From Schaalia turicensis ACS-279-V-Col4 (lineage in GTDB: Bacteria > Actinomycetota > Actinomycetes > Actinomycetales > Actinomycetaceae), in contig NZ_JH815210.1 of NCBI RefSeq assembly GCF_000296505.1, positions 62,001 through 126,000 of the forward strand: a stretch of 64,000 nucleotides of DNA, given 5' to 3'. Shown here one piece after another: positions 8,598 through 17,297 of the stretch. Position 1 is the stretch's first letter, and each line of letters starts with the position of its first letter. A program made the translations under genes and the position numbers. Under the pieces are notes generated by a model that saw only the letters and a list, made by a program, of their open reading frames with translations, was not told the DNA's origin and ran no database searches.

Positions 8598-10076
8598 TCA
8601 AGAACGCAGATGCGCGGTTGAAGCCGCGTAGTCACACACTGAAATGTAGCGATCGCGGACTTCATCCCAAGACAAGTGCCCCTGGGGATTCACCGTTGCC
8701 AAAACTGACGGCTGTTGATCACGCGCCACGATGACCACGTCACCCGTCGTAATCGCAGACAACGCTTGAATACAGGCCCCTCGTGCTGTCGCTTCAGGCT
8801 CACGAATCACATCGATAGACCGCCCCAGCAGATCAGCGATGATCTGCGTATAGGCAGCCGATCGTGCACCACCGCCTACAGCAATCGCACGCCCATCGGT
8901 AGACACACCAGACTGATGAATCGCATCCAATCCTCGCAGTAGTCCAGCAATAACCCCAACGAAGATCGCCTCAGCAAACTGCTCACGAGTCATATCACTG
9001 GTTAAACCAGCAATCACACCGGTCGTACCCGGATACGCTGGCGAACGCTCCCCATCAAGGTACGCAGCAAAAACAGGGAACGGATCATGGGAGCGATACG
9101 CATCCAATGCCAGCTGATCGAGTTCCTGCACAGAAACTCCCAGCAGACGCGCAGCCCAATCCGTTACCTTCGTGCAGTTCAACGTGCATGCCAGAGGCAA
9201 GTAGCCACCCACAACGTTCGCAACACCATCCACGATTCCAGATGTAACGGGAACGCTACTGGACGTGTACACAACGCCACTGGTGCCCAAGCTGAAAACT
9301 ACGTCACCGTCATTGATTCCAAGTCCCAGAGCAGCCATATGTTGGTCACCACCACCGACGGTTACAACCGCATCAGTGGGTAGCCCCAGCAAGTTGGCAA
9401 CGTCAGGAAGGACGGTTCCAGCCACATCATTGGGCTGACCGACCCGCGGGAACAATGATTCCCACGTCAACACGTCGCCGAAGCATCCGCGTAGCAATTC
9501 GAAATCATAGGAATTCGACTGCGAATTAAAGTAGCCGGTGCCAGAAGCTTCCGAACGATCTGTGACTGCTTCACCCGTCAGCTTGAAAACCAAGTAATCG
9601 TGAGGCAACAGGATACGGTGCAGGCGTGCAATCGTGGCCGGCTCATTCTCAATAAGCCATGCGAGCTTACCGATCGTGAAGGCAGCAGTCGGGACAGAAC
9701 CAACCCTCTGCGCCCAATAGTCGGCGCCAAATCGAGTAATAAGCGCATCAATCTGAGGCGCTGATGTTGTGTCATTCCACAACTTCACAGGACGAATCAC
9801 ACGGTTGTCCCCATCCAGCGGAACAAGACCATGACACTGACCGCTGACACCAATCGCACGAACAGCCTGCAGATCAATATCAGCTTTCATCAGATGGAAA
9901 GCCTGAACAAGCGCCTCCCACCAGTCATCGGCATTCTGTTCTGAAACAGGCGGAGTCGTAGACGCCAACGGCAGGCGTTGTCGCGCTACAACTTCAAAAT
10001 CCTCAACGCGTCGGGCTTCAACCGTGCACGACTGCGTAGAAAGATCAATGCCGATGACCAGGCGATCGTTAGTCAT
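8598..10076 (-). CDS. FGGY-family carbohydrate kinase, xylulokinase-like
   Basis: A 492-residue two-domain sugar kinase. The N-terminal phosphate-binding loop is GIDLSTQSCT, QCHGLVPLD and LWNDTTSAPQ mark the sugar site, and GGGDQHMAALGLG, SLGTSGVVYT and the C-terminal VGGGARSAAY supply the ATP site. The pattern is closest to XylB, which phosphorylates D-xylulose at O-5, but FGGY specificity cannot be read from sequence. It is the last gene of the operon and overlaps the SIS gene by 4 bp (ATGA), so translation is probably coupled. No xylA is present, so the substrate may be another ketose, or a sugar alcohol product supplied by the ABC transporter. Confidence 0.86.
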   Translation of the reverse strand: MTNDRLVIGIDLSTQSCTVEARRVEDFEVVARQRLPLASTTPPVSEQNADDWWEALVQAFHLMKADIDLQAVRAIGVSGQCHGLVPLDGDNRVIRPVKLWNDTTSAPQIDALITRFGADYWAQRVGSVPTAAFTIGKLAWLIENEPATIARLHRILLPHDYLVFKLTGEAVTDRSEASGTGYFNSQSNSYDFELLRGCFGDVLTWESLFPRVGQPNDVAGTVLPDVANLLGLPTDAVVTVGGGDQHMAALGLGINDGDVVFSLGTSGVVYTSSSVPVTSGIVDGVANVVGGYLPLACTLNCTKVTDWAARLLGVSVQELDQLALDAYRSHDPFPVFAAYLDGERSPAYPGTTGVIAGLTSDMTREQFAEAIFVGVIAGLLRGLDAIHQSGVSTDGRAIAVGGGARSAAYTQIIADLLGRSIDVIREPEATARGACIQALSAITTGDVVIVARDQQPSVLATVNPQGHLSWDEVRDRYISVCDYAASTAHLRS

Positions 10077-10711
10077 TTCGATTCCTGCTGGCGTAGAATC
10101 TCTTCAGCACTCTTGCCCACAAATCCCGCGGGATGGAGCGACAAGGACTCGGAAACATCCCATCCATTCAGCTTCATCATGGTACGAACAAGCGCGTCGC
10201 CCCACACTGCAGCAAGCAACGTTGACCCCATTGCAATCACATTTTCGGGGTCTCCGCCTTCATCAGTGTGAAGGTGAACAAACACATCACACAAAGAGGC
10301 AAAGGTCGATTCGGGGTGCTCCCCTAGTCCAATGAGCTTCGTTCCCTTGTCGTGGACCAGCTTGCACAGATTATTGATTTCATCGGACTCGCCGCCCTTC
10401 GAAATCGCGATCAGCACGTCCGTGGGTTCAATGGCGCCCATTGTGCCGTGCAAAGCATCCATGGCGTGAACGAACAAGCCGGGCTTGCAGGTGACGGACA
10501 AGAGGTGGGCCAGGCGTCGTGCAATCGTGGACGAGGTTCCGCTACCGGTTACGATAACCTTTCCAGTGCACTCTGCGAGCACGTGGACTGTTTCGACGAA
10601 AGAATCTGTGAATTGGTCGGCAACCTTGCCGATAGCGCTCAGCTCGCTACTCGCTTCGTTGCGTCCAAAGACGATAAGCTCTTCGTCAGTCATTGAAACG
10701 GTCAGGGTCAT
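10073..10711 (-). CDS. SIS-domain sugar-phosphate isomerase
   Basis: A 212-residue single SIS domain. VTGSGTSSTIARRLAHLL forms the sugar-phosphate loop, and HAMDALHGTMGAI followed by AISKGGESDEI carries the catalytic region typical of the KdsD/GutQ/HxlB group, which interconverts aldose and ketose phosphates. There is no CBS domain. A Shine-Dalgarno (AGGTGA) lies in the last codons of the upstream ATPase gene. Placed between an importer and an FGGY kinase, it likely acts on the phosphorylated sugar to feed the pentose-phosphate pathway or glycolysis; the actual sugar is unknown. Confidence 0.82.
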   Translation of the reverse strand: MTLTVSMTDEELIVFGRNEASSELSAIGKVADQFTDSFVETVHVLAECTGKVIVTGSGTSSTIARRLAHLLSVTCKPGLFVHAMDALHGTMGAIEPTDVLIAISKGGESDEINNLCKLVHDKGTKLIGLGEHPESTFASLCDVFVHLHTDEGGDPENVIAMGSTLLAAVWGDALVRTMMKLNGWDVSESLSLHPAGFVGKSAEEILRQQESK

Positions 10712-10714
10712 TGT

Positions 10715-12289
10715 TTATTCACCTTCAGCTAAATATACGTGTGAGGTTTGGGTCGTAGCGTCGTCATCGCTTTCGTGCCATGCCAACGTACGAAGGGTTG
10801 CGATATCCAGTTCCGCAGCATCCAGAGGACCGGCCACAACCTGTCCCCCAACAAAGACGAGCACGCGATCTGCAACGTCCAAGATCTCTTCTTCTTCGGA
10901 AGAAACCATGACGACCGTGCGATCGTCTTCGTGGGCAAGCTTCCGCAAAAGAGTATGGATATCGGACTTTGCGCCGATATCAACGCCTTTACTGGGCTCA
11001 TCGAGCAACAGGATCTCCGGATCCTGCATCAATGCACGGGCAATAATCACCTTCTGCTGGTTGCCACCAGACAAGGAAGTAATCGGCGACTGCGGATCAC
11101 CTTTAATACCTGTTGATTCAAGTAGCTCGTCCGTGGATTCAACCAGCTTCTTGTTGTTCAGGTATGAGAAAGAGGAGAACTTCTTAAGAACCGGAAGCGA
11201 AGCGTTCAAATAGCTGTTCATTTGGGGAACAATGCCATCTTGCTTGCGTTCTTCGGTCAAGAATGCGATTCGATGCTTCATCGATTCACGTGGAGTCTTC
11301 GGCAGAAAACGCTCACCATCGGGCATCACAATCGCACCGGATGTAGCCGGATCAATACCTGCGATTGCACGCAGGCACTCTGAGCGTCCAGAACCGCCAA
11401 GGCCGTAGATGCCGAGGATCTCCGAAGAACGTGCTTCGAAGGAAACACCGTTCAACAGGTGTCCTTTGAGGTTTTCAACCGTCATCTTAACGGGATGATC
11501 GCTGGTCTTTTCACGCTGAACTTCGACACGCTCTGCGTGATCCGCGCCAGCAATCGCGGCAACAACAGCGTGACGATCAATGCTCTCAACTGAGGAGTCA
11601 AGCAGAACTTTGCCGTTCATTAAGGCAACGATACGATCTGCAACTCCGTAGAGTTCGTCAAGCTTGTGGTTGATTATCAATACACCAATGCCACGTTCAT
11701 TTGCGATCTTGCGGATATAAGCCAAGAGCTCCGTAACCTGGTCACCTTCAAGTGCCGTCGTCGGCTCGTCAAGCAGGAGGTACTTTGTTTCACGACTTGA
11801 GGCAATCGCGATTTCTAGTAGCTGACGAACTGCGACCGGGTAGGAACCAACCAAACGATCCACGTCAACATCGATGCCGAACTCATCTACGAGTTCTTGG
11901 GCCCCCTTCTTCATCTTTGCCTGGTCGAGAGAAAATGGGGCGCGGCGAGGCTCACGCCCAAGCCATACGTTCTGGGCAACCGTCAAGTTAGGAAGCAGTG
12001 ACAGTTCCTGGTAGACGGTCGAGACGCCTGAATCAATGGCTTCCGAGGGGGAAGCAAATTCGACGCGTTGCCCGTTGATACGAAGCGTGCCACCAGACTG
12101 CTTGTGCGCTCCAGACAAAACTTTCAAGAGCGTCGACTTGCCTGCACCGTTATGGCCAACAAGGCCGACAATCTCACCGGGGTGCAATGTGAGGGACACA
12201 CCCAGGAGCACAGGTACCCCAGAATAGTCCTTTGTGATTTCACTAGCCTCGAAGCTTCCAGCGCCCCTGGGCATGTCCTTCATTGCCAT
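10715..12289 (-). CDS. rbsA: sugar ABC transporter, duplicated ATP-binding subunit
   Basis: 524 residues with two fused nucleotide-binding domains, the layout of RbsA/MglA/XylG. The N-terminal half has Walker A GHNGAGKST, signature-like AVRQLLEIA and Walker B YLLLDEPTT. The C-terminal half has a degenerate Walker A (GLGGSGRSE), signature LSGGNQQKV and Walker B ILLLDEPSKG. The degenerate second Walker A is normal for the CUT2 class, in which only one site hydrolyses ATP. It energises import of a monosaccharide through the RbsC-type permease. It starts 5 bp after the stop of the binding-protein gene. Confidence 0.9.
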   Translation of the reverse strand: MAMKDMPRGAGSFEASEITKDYSGVPVLLGVSLTLHPGEIVGLVGHNGAGKSTLLKVLSGAHKQSGGTLRINGQRVEFASPSEAIDSGVSTVYQELSLLPNLTVAQNVWLGREPRRAPFSLDQAKMKKGAQELVDEFGIDVDVDRLVGSYPVAVRQLLEIAIASSRETKYLLLDEPTTALEGDQVTELLAYIRKIANERGIGVLIINHKLDELYGVADRIVALMNGKVLLDSSVESIDRHAVVAAIAGADHAERVEVQREKTSDHPVKMTVENLKGHLLNGVSFEARSSEILGIYGLGGSGRSECLRAIAGIDPATSGAIVMPDGERFLPKTPRESMKHRIAFLTEERKQDGIVPQMNSYLNASLPVLKKFSSFSYLNNKKLVESTDELLESTGIKGDPQSPITSLSGGNQQKVIIARALMQDPEILLLDEPSKGVDIGAKSDIHTLLRKLAHEDDRTVVMVSSEEEEILDVADRVLVFVGGQVVAGPLDAAELDIATLRTLAWHESDDDATTQTSHVYLAEGE

Positions 12290-12294
12290 GTTGT

Positions 12295-13317
12295 TCAGCC
12301 AACCTCTCCAGCTGCGGGGGTTTCACCATTGCGGAACATCTTCAGCGGACGGAGAATCTCGGACTCAACCGTCTCGCCCTTCACGTATGCAGCGATCTGC
12401 TCGACAACGCGCTTACCGTAGTCAGCAGGTTCCTGTGCCACACATGCCGGGTATGCATCGGTGGTGGTGATTTCAGGTGCGCAGAAGCCGTAGACCTTCA
12501 CGTCGCGACCCGAAGCCTTGACGGCTTCAATCGCGCCCTGTGCTGCCGGGCCAGTCGAAGCGAAGATGACATTCATATCCGGGTTGCCCTGTAGCATTGC
12601 TGCGGTGACGTCCAAGGAGTCGGTGACCTTCACGTTGCCGTCAACAGAGGCAACGACCTTTGCGTTCGGGTTCTCGGCGATCGCTTCCTGGAAGCCTTCG
12701 TCACGAATAACAACCGGAACCTCATCGGGTTCGGTGACCAGACCAATGTTCAGAGCAGTGTCTGCGCCCATGTCTTCAAGGACGACCTTTGCGGTGTCAA
12801 TGCCCCCCTGCTTGTTATCTGCACCCAGGTACTGGATGATCGTTGCGTTCTGTGCCTTCAGAGCATCTTCGTTAACAGTAACGTTGACGGTGAATACGGG
12901 GATACCAGCGTCATTCGCGGCGCGAACAATTGCCGCTGCCGGCTCGGACTTCACGGGGTTCAGTGCCAGTGCACACGGCTTCTTCTGCAGTGCAGCTTCT
13001 GCCTGAGCGAGCTGCTGTGCATCGTCGTCGTCTGCAATCTGAACTTCAGCAGTGAAGCCGTTGTCAGTTCCAGCGGTTTCAAACCCTTCCTTCATTGCGA
13101 CGTAGTAAGGGTTGGTCTGGTTCGGAAGCAGAACTGCAATCGTCGGATTGTCTGACGAGCACGATTCCGGCAGAGTTGCCGATGCACCCGATCCTGTTGC
13201 ATTGCCACTGGCTGGGGTGTTGCTACCCGTGCCCGTATCGATACCACCACATGCGCCAAGAGTGAGTACTGCTGCAGTGACAACTGCGGTAGTACCAAGC
13301 TTCTTGCGAATAGACAT
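12295..13317 (-). CDS. rbsB: sugar-binding lipoprotein of the ABC transporter
   Basis: A 340-residue extracellular solute-binding protein. It has a lipoprotein signal: a basic start (SIRKK), a hydrophobic core and the lipobox LGAC near residue 23, followed by a Gly/Ser/Thr-rich linker. The mature part has the periplasmic-binding fold of the RbsB/XylF group (TIAVLLPNQTNPYYVAMKEG, GIPVFTVNV, NVIFASTGPAAQGA). AAGGAGGA precedes two adjacent ATGs; the second (13317) has better spacing. Membrane-anchored outside the cell, it would hand a monosaccharide to the permease. The sugar is not predictable. Confidence 0.88.
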   Translation of the reverse strand: MSIRKKLGTTAVVTAAVLTLGACGGIDTGTGSNTPASGNATGSGASATLPESCSSDNPTIAVLLPNQTNPYYVAMKEGFETAGTDNGFTAEVQIADDDDAQQLAQAEAALQKKPCALALNPVKSEPAAAIVRAANDAGIPVFTVNVTVNEDALKAQNATIIQYLGADNKQGGIDTAKVVLEDMGADTALNIGLVTEPDEVPVVIRDEGFQEAIAENPNAKVVASVDGNVKVTDSLDVTAAMLQGNPDMNVIFASTGPAAQGAIEAVKASGRDVKVYGFCAPEITTTDAYPACVAQEPADYGKRVVEQIAAYVKGETVESEILRPLKMFRNGETPAAGEVG

Positions 13318-13386
13318 CATTGTCCTCCTTGTTGTGTTCTCTGCGTGAAGAGACGTTCTGTTATTTCAGCCGATTGCTGAAACAAG

Positions 13387-14400
13387 TCAGTGGGATGGGG
13401 TCGGCTGAGAAGTATCAGCCTTTGAGCTTTCCTTTCCTAGTTTTAAGCGAGAAGTCAGGGTGCTCAGGCCAGCCTTGTTGGTATCAAGCAGGACACCACC
13501 AAGAATGATCACGCCGATGACGAGTGGCTGCCAGTAAGAGTCGACGCCGATAACGTTCATGCCGTTCGAAACGGTAGCGATCAAAAGCGCGCCGATGAAT
13601 GCACCGAGAATCGTGCCGACACCGCCGAAGAGGCTGACGCCACCAACAACTGCCGATGCAATCGAGTAGAACTGCTCGGTGCCCGAACCTGCTGTCGGAT
13701 AGCCGACCATCAAACGAGAAGCCGTAATGATGCCGCCAAATGCTGCGCACACACCAGAGATGACGTAGACCAGAATCGTGGTCTTCGCGATATTGATGCC
13801 GGCAAGACGTGCAGTTTCACGGTTGCCACCAACTGCGTAGATGTGAAGACCTGTTGCGGTGTGACGCAAGAAGTAGCTGATAATCAGTGCCGCGATAATG
13901 ACCATGATGATCGGGACCGGGACGGAGAAGATCTTGCCACGACCGAAGACAGCGAAGAGCGGCTCGGTAATAGTCACCGACTTGGCCTGAGTCAGAATGT
14001 TCGGGATTGACGCAGAAATACCGAAGGTTGCGAAGGTGACGATGAACGGCGGGAGCTTTCCGTAGTGGACCATGACACCGTTGAAGACACCGACTGCGAT
14101 GCCCACAACGATGGCGACGAGGGCTCCGGCCCACCATGGTGCACCGGCGTGCATTGCAATTGCTGCAATAACACCGGTCAAAGCAATGTTCGAACCAACC
14201 GACAAGTCGATGCCACCGGTAAGAAGCACGCACGCCTGACCGATAGCAAGGAATGTGACCACAGAGCCGTTAAGAAGCAACACTGAAAGGTTGCTAGCGG
14301 TACGAAACTCCGGTGAAAGAATACCCATCACTGCTGCTACCAAAATAACAACAACGAAAACGCCAAGTTCCTGAGGCATTCGTCTTCTTCGAGGCGACAT
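13387..14400 (-). CDS. rbsC: sugar ABC transporter permease
   Basis: A 337-residue polytopic protein with eight to ten hydrophobic helices. It shows the RbsC-type signature ACVLLTGGIDLSVGS and, near the end, GTILGAFIGALLIATVSNGMNV with a preceding GGVSLFGG, the coupling region that contacts the ATPase. Two copies form the CUT2 membrane channel. It is the promoter-proximal gene of the operon, has a Shine-Dalgarno (AAGGGAA) just upstream, and is followed by the binding protein about 70 bp later. Confidence 0.9.
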   Translation of the reverse strand: MSPRRRRMPQELGVFVVVILVAAVMGILSPEFRTASNLSVLLLNGSVVTFLAIGQACVLLTGGIDLSVGSNIALTGVIAAIAMHAGAPWWAGALVAIVVGIAVGVFNGVMVHYGKLPPFIVTFATFGISASIPNILTQAKSVTITEPLFAVFGRGKIFSVPVPIIMVIIAALIISYFLRHTATGLHIYAVGGNRETARLAGINIAKTTILVYVISGVCAAFGGIITASRLMVGYPTAGSGTEQFYSIASAVVGGVSLFGGVGTILGAFIGALLIATVSNGMNVIGVDSYWQPLVIGVIILGGVLLDTNKAGLSTLTSRLKLGKESSKADTSQPTPSH

Positions 14401-14410
14401 AACTTCCCTT

Positions 14411-14424
14411 TGCTCACTTGAGCA
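14411..14424. promoter_or_regulatory. palindromic operator candidate (TGCTCA-CT-TGAGCA)
   Basis: A perfect 6+2+6 palindrome 10 bp upstream of the permease start, between the divergent operon and regulator genes. Related half-sites recur at 14489-14502 (CACTCA-AA-TGAGCA) and 14556-14561 (TGAGCA). The spacing and symmetry fit binding by the SorC-family regulator encoded next door. Confidence 0.55.
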
Positions 14425-14488
14425 CCGCGTTGTGCTCGAATACGGTTAAATTAACACCAATCATATGAGTACGCAACTACCTAAACAG

Positions 14489-14502
14489 CACTCAAATGAG
14501 CA
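14489..14502. promoter_or_regulatory. second operator-like site for the SorC-type regulator
   Basis: CACTCA-AA-TGAGCA matches the perfect palindrome at 14411 in the right half and in four of six bases of the left half. It lies centrally in the divergent intergenic region, where it could control both promoters. Confidence 0.4.
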
Positions 14503-14576
14503 CTACATGATAATACTGGTAGTAATATCAAGGCGATTCGGAGTCCTCCCTCGCTTGAGCATTATGGAGTTGCAAC

Positions 14577-15563
14577 ATGTACACCCCCAGTCAGCCTCGC
14601 CAAGGATCTACCGAGCTCACTCAATCTGAACTCATGGAAGCAATCGCGCGCCGCTTCTACTTTGACGATGTCAGTAAAATGCAGATCGGAAATGAGTTTG
14701 GCATTTCGCGTTTTCGCGTTGCCCGCCTGCTCGAAAAAGCCCGCGCCATTGGCATGGTCAGAATCGAAATCTCAAACGTTGGCGTCAACATTGATGAGCT
14801 AGCTCAGCTTCTTGCTCGCCATCTCCATCTTGACCATGTCTGTCTTGTTGAAGCTAACCGAAATGTTGTAACCGAAAGAGATACTCTGGCGCGTCAAGCA
14901 GCCAAGTATCTCTCCACAAATATTCGACCGAACGACCGCATCGGTTTCTCTTGGGGTCGTACTTTGATGCCTATCGCCCGTTATCTTGGGCCTCTTCCCC
15001 CATCAGAGTTTGTTCAAATTACAGGAGTAATTGGTGACGATCCTTCAAAGTCTCCAATCACTTTGATCGGACAGATCAGTCAGCAATCTGGCGTTGAAGG
15101 GCGAATGCTTATCGCTCCCCTGTTCAGTTCTTCAGCTGAAACGGCGAAGGTTCAGAGGAAAGAACCAGCTGTTGCTCGCGTCCTTGAGCTCTTCGATGAC
15201 ATTGACATCGCAGTCTTATCTGTCGGCGCTTGGGATTCTCGCGTCACCCAGCTTGAGCAAGTGCTTCCTCAGAGCGACATTGAAGTCTTGGATCAGCGTG
15301 GTGCGGTGGCCGATTCCACTGGCGTTTTCTTTGATGCCGACGGCAACTACCTCAATCTCTCCCTGAACGATCGCCGTATTTCCATAACCGTCGAGCAAAT
15401 CTTGAAGGTCCCTAACGTCCTGATGGTTGCTGGCGGAACACAAAAGACAGAAGCAATCCACGCCGTGTGTCGTTCAGGGATCCCAACTGCTCTTGTTACT
15501 ACCGCGGAAGTTGCGCAAGAACTCCTTAGTCTCCCCGCGATTTCGAAGGGCAAGTATCGCTGA
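14577..15563 (+). CDS. SorC/DeoR-type sugar-binding transcriptional regulator
   Basis: 328 residues. An N-terminal helix-turn-helix (ARRFYFDDVSKMQIGNEFGISRFRVARLLEKAR, about 25-57) is followed by the SorC sugar-binding domain with NagB-like fold (DRIGFSWGRTL near 123, PLFSSSAETA, VGAWDS, VMVAGGTQKTEAI). Family members bind a phosphorylated sugar and release DNA. Divergent transcription from the ABC-SIS-kinase operon and shared palindromes suggest it represses, or activates, that operon in response to a sugar phosphate made by the kinase. No Shine-Dalgarno is obvious; a GGAG lies 10 bp upstream. Confidence 0.86.
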   Translation: MYTPSQPRQGSTELTQSELMEAIARRFYFDDVSKMQIGNEFGISRFRVARLLEKARAIGMVRIEISNVGVNIDELAQLLARHLHLDHVCLVEANRNVVTERDTLARQAAKYLSTNIRPNDRIGFSWGRTLMPIARYLGPLPPSEFVQITGVIGDDPSKSPITLIGQISQQSGVEGRMLIAPLFSSSAETAKVQRKEPAVARVLELFDDIDIAVLSVGAWDSRVTQLEQVLPQSDIEVLDQRGAVADSTGVFFDADGNYLNLSLNDRRISITVEQILKVPNVLMVAGGTQKTEAIHAVCRSGIPTALVTTAEVAQELLSLPAISKGKYR

Positions 15564-15582
15564 CTCCCAGCCAAAACAAAAC

Positions 15583-15603
15583 CCGGACTGCGAAGTAGTC
15601 CGG
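15583..15603 (+). terminator. hairpin after the SorC-type regulator
   Basis: CCGGACT and AGTCCGG pair (7 bp) around a short loop 20 bp after the stop codon, followed by a T/G-rich stretch. A modest terminator candidate. Confidence 0.5.
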
Positions 15604-15639
15604 CTGGTTGTTGCCTTCACGTTGAAAGGGATACGGAAG

Positions 15640-15715
15640 TGTAGGTGGGTGCATTTAGGCACTAGGTGGGTGCACGACCGCCAGAGGTGGGTGCAAAACC
15701 AAACAGGTGGGTGCA
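15640..15715. repeat. four-copy array of AGGTGGGTGCA, 21-bp period (IS21-like end)
   Basis: AGGTGGGTGCA starts at 15643, 15664, 15685 and 15705, so the period is 21, 21 and 20 bp. The array begins with TGTAGGTGGG. Regular multiple terminal repeats ending in TG are a hallmark of IS21-family elements, and no istA/istB genes follow. I read it as a left-over IS21-type end. A protein-binding iteron array is the alternative. Confidence 0.55.
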
Positions 15716-15790
15716 AAACATCCCAACCGACTATAGAGCTATCGTGTTCTATGAGATTAGTTGAACGACATTTATTGGGTTCAGCTCAGG

Positions 15791-16501
15791 TCAGAAAAGA
15801 AAATCTTGAACCTGCACTCCTTCGGGCTTCCTTGGAACACCGCTGTCCGAACCTTTCTGCCCGTAGCCTATTTCCAGAAAAATCTCGGGGGAAGATAGGG
15901 CTTGAGCCAGCAGATTCTGCCTCCACAGGCCAACAGCCTTAGCAACCGATCGCGCCTGGCAGTTAATTGATTTGTTCGGATTAAACTCGATGTCAGTAAA
16001 GGCATCATACTTGACGACTGCTGAAAGCAAATCAGGTTTACGAATCAGAGCAGATGCGTATAACCAGTCGTAAAAGTAAGTTTTTGGCTCTAACGGGAAA
16101 TCCCGCGAGAAAAACCGAAAGCCGATCAATTGACCACTATCCTTCAAGCGGGGATCGCTTTTTGACTCACGGCTTGAGACCTCAAATAAGTCAACAAAAG
16201 GCCCACCTCGTAAAAATACCTTCGAAGCTTGAAATGCCGATTCAACTGAATACTCGCCGTAGCCTGGATGATGGATCATTAGATTAAATGCGCTCAATTC
16301 AACACCCAGGCTGTCAGGACTTTTAGATGAGACTTCCAAAACCGCATGATCTGGTTCCAACAGATGAAAAGAATCATGCAGGCTAGCAATCGAACGCTGC
16401 TTTTGTTGTATCGAAAAACCGGGGTGGAACGTAAATTCAGTCTCCCGCTCATCAACGTACGGCAGGCGGTCCAAAACAAGAAAGACTGGTCTCTTAGCCA
16501 T
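15791..16501 (-). CDS. DarT1-associated NADAR antitoxin (DNA ADP-ribosyl-guanosine hydrolase)
   Basis: 236 residues from ATG 16501. The protein opens AKRPVFLVL and keeps the NADAR-family blocks FHPGFSIQQKQRSIASLHDSF (about 27-47), YSVESAFQASKVF (about 84-96), LKDSGQLIGFRFF, YDWLYASAL and YDAFTDIEFNPNKSINCQA. Members of this NADAR branch act as antitoxins of DarT1, removing ADP-ribose from guanosine in DNA. The start overlaps the DarT stop by 8 bp (ATGGCTAA), so the pair is co-translated, toxin first. The longer frame from 16558 overlaps DarT further and has no ribosome binding site, whereas GGGGGAT precedes ATG 16501. Confidence 0.82.
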   Translation of the reverse strand: MAKRPVFLVLDRLPYVDERETEFTFHPGFSIQQKQRSIASLHDSFHLLEPDHAVLEVSSKSPDSLGVELSAFNLMIHHPGYGEYSVESAFQASKVFLRGGPFVDLFEVSSRESKSDPRLKDSGQLIGFRFFSRDFPLEPKTYFYDWLYASALIRKPDLLSAVVKYDAFTDIEFNPNKSINCQARSVAKAVGLWRQNLLAQALSSPEIFLEIGYGQKGSDSGVPRKPEGVQVQDFLF

Positions 16502-17198
16502 GCAAATCCCCCGCAGCGTCCACCCATGCTCGCCAATAACTGGGGTACTTAAATACATTTAAAGATGAATCATTGTTGACTTCCCACTTGGCGTAGACAT
16601 TCCTGTGTATTCCGGATTGCAACAAAGATTGCTTTGTTTCATAATCATTAACAACTACGAAGGACACTTTTTCCCATGGAATCGTAGCAGCAATCTGGAT
16701 TTCTGCTTGTGGGTTCGTAGTTAGAAAATCTGGTAAGTCTTCGCTCTGTCGAGAGAATACAACCCCAGATCTTGTGGTCATCTCTTCAACAAACAACTTT
16801 TCGACTGCTGCGAGACCGAGCAAGTCTTGTGGATCAGTACGTCTGCACTCTCTTGAGGCAGCATTAGACGGACAAAACACTACTTGGTCATACTCGAGGT
16901 CAGATAACACGGAAATCGGGATAAATAGAAGTGCAACATCCTCTTCCCGACTCCAAAGCTTAGTTCTGTAGCGGTACATCATCAAGAAATTCGGGAACGA
17001 GATCGAGAAACATGACATGTCTGTACGCTCATCGAGCCGTACTTCATCCAGTGCCTCAAATACAATATCTGGGAAGCCGTCAATCTCATTCCGAGGGAGA
17101 ATACCGCGTTTTTTGATACCCCCTAAGTTTGTAATAGGAGTAAAATGAACGAGGTGCTCGACTCCCCTATCTTCGAGATACTCAACTACTTCTCTCAT
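16494..17198 (-). CDS. darT: DarT1-type DNA ADP-ribosyltransferase toxin
   Basis: 234 residues. The N-terminus (LVHFTPITNLGGIKKRGILPR, His18) is the DarT NAD-binding start. SISFPNFLMMYRYR (64-78) supplies the conserved region with arginines. PQAEIQI (Glu166) is at the position of the catalytic glutamate that follows the flexible ARTT loop. DarT enzymes attach ADP-ribose to single-stranded DNA; the DarT1 branch that pairs with NADAR modifies guanosine, blocking replication. They act in toxin-antitoxin systems and against phages. AAGGTGA lies 7 nt before the ATG. The antitoxin gene follows with an 8-bp overlap. All expected catalytic positions look intact. Confidence 0.84.
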   Translation of the reverse strand: MREVVEYLEDRGVEHLVHFTPITNLGGIKKRGILPRNEIDGFPDIVFEALDEVRLDERTDMSCFSISFPNFLMMYRYRTKLWSREEDVALLFIPISVLSDLEYDQVVFCPSNAASRECRRTDPQDLLGLAAVEKLFVEEMTTRSGVVFSRQSEDLPDFLTTNPQAEIQIAATIPWEKVSFVVVNDYETKQSLLQSGIHRNVYAKWEVNNDSSLNVFKYPSYWRAWVDAAGDLHG

Positions 17199-17297
17199 CT
17201 CAGTGTCACCTTGCCTGAAGAGAATATTTTAACAAGGGTTCGTTTCCCAACATCATGGCACCGTAATAGCCGCAGGGTATGCAATTACATGGCATCA

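Noticed and set aside
15643..15715. CRISPR array
   Set aside because: Repeats of 11 bp with 10-bp spacers and no cas genes do not fit CRISPR; the array resembles an IS end.
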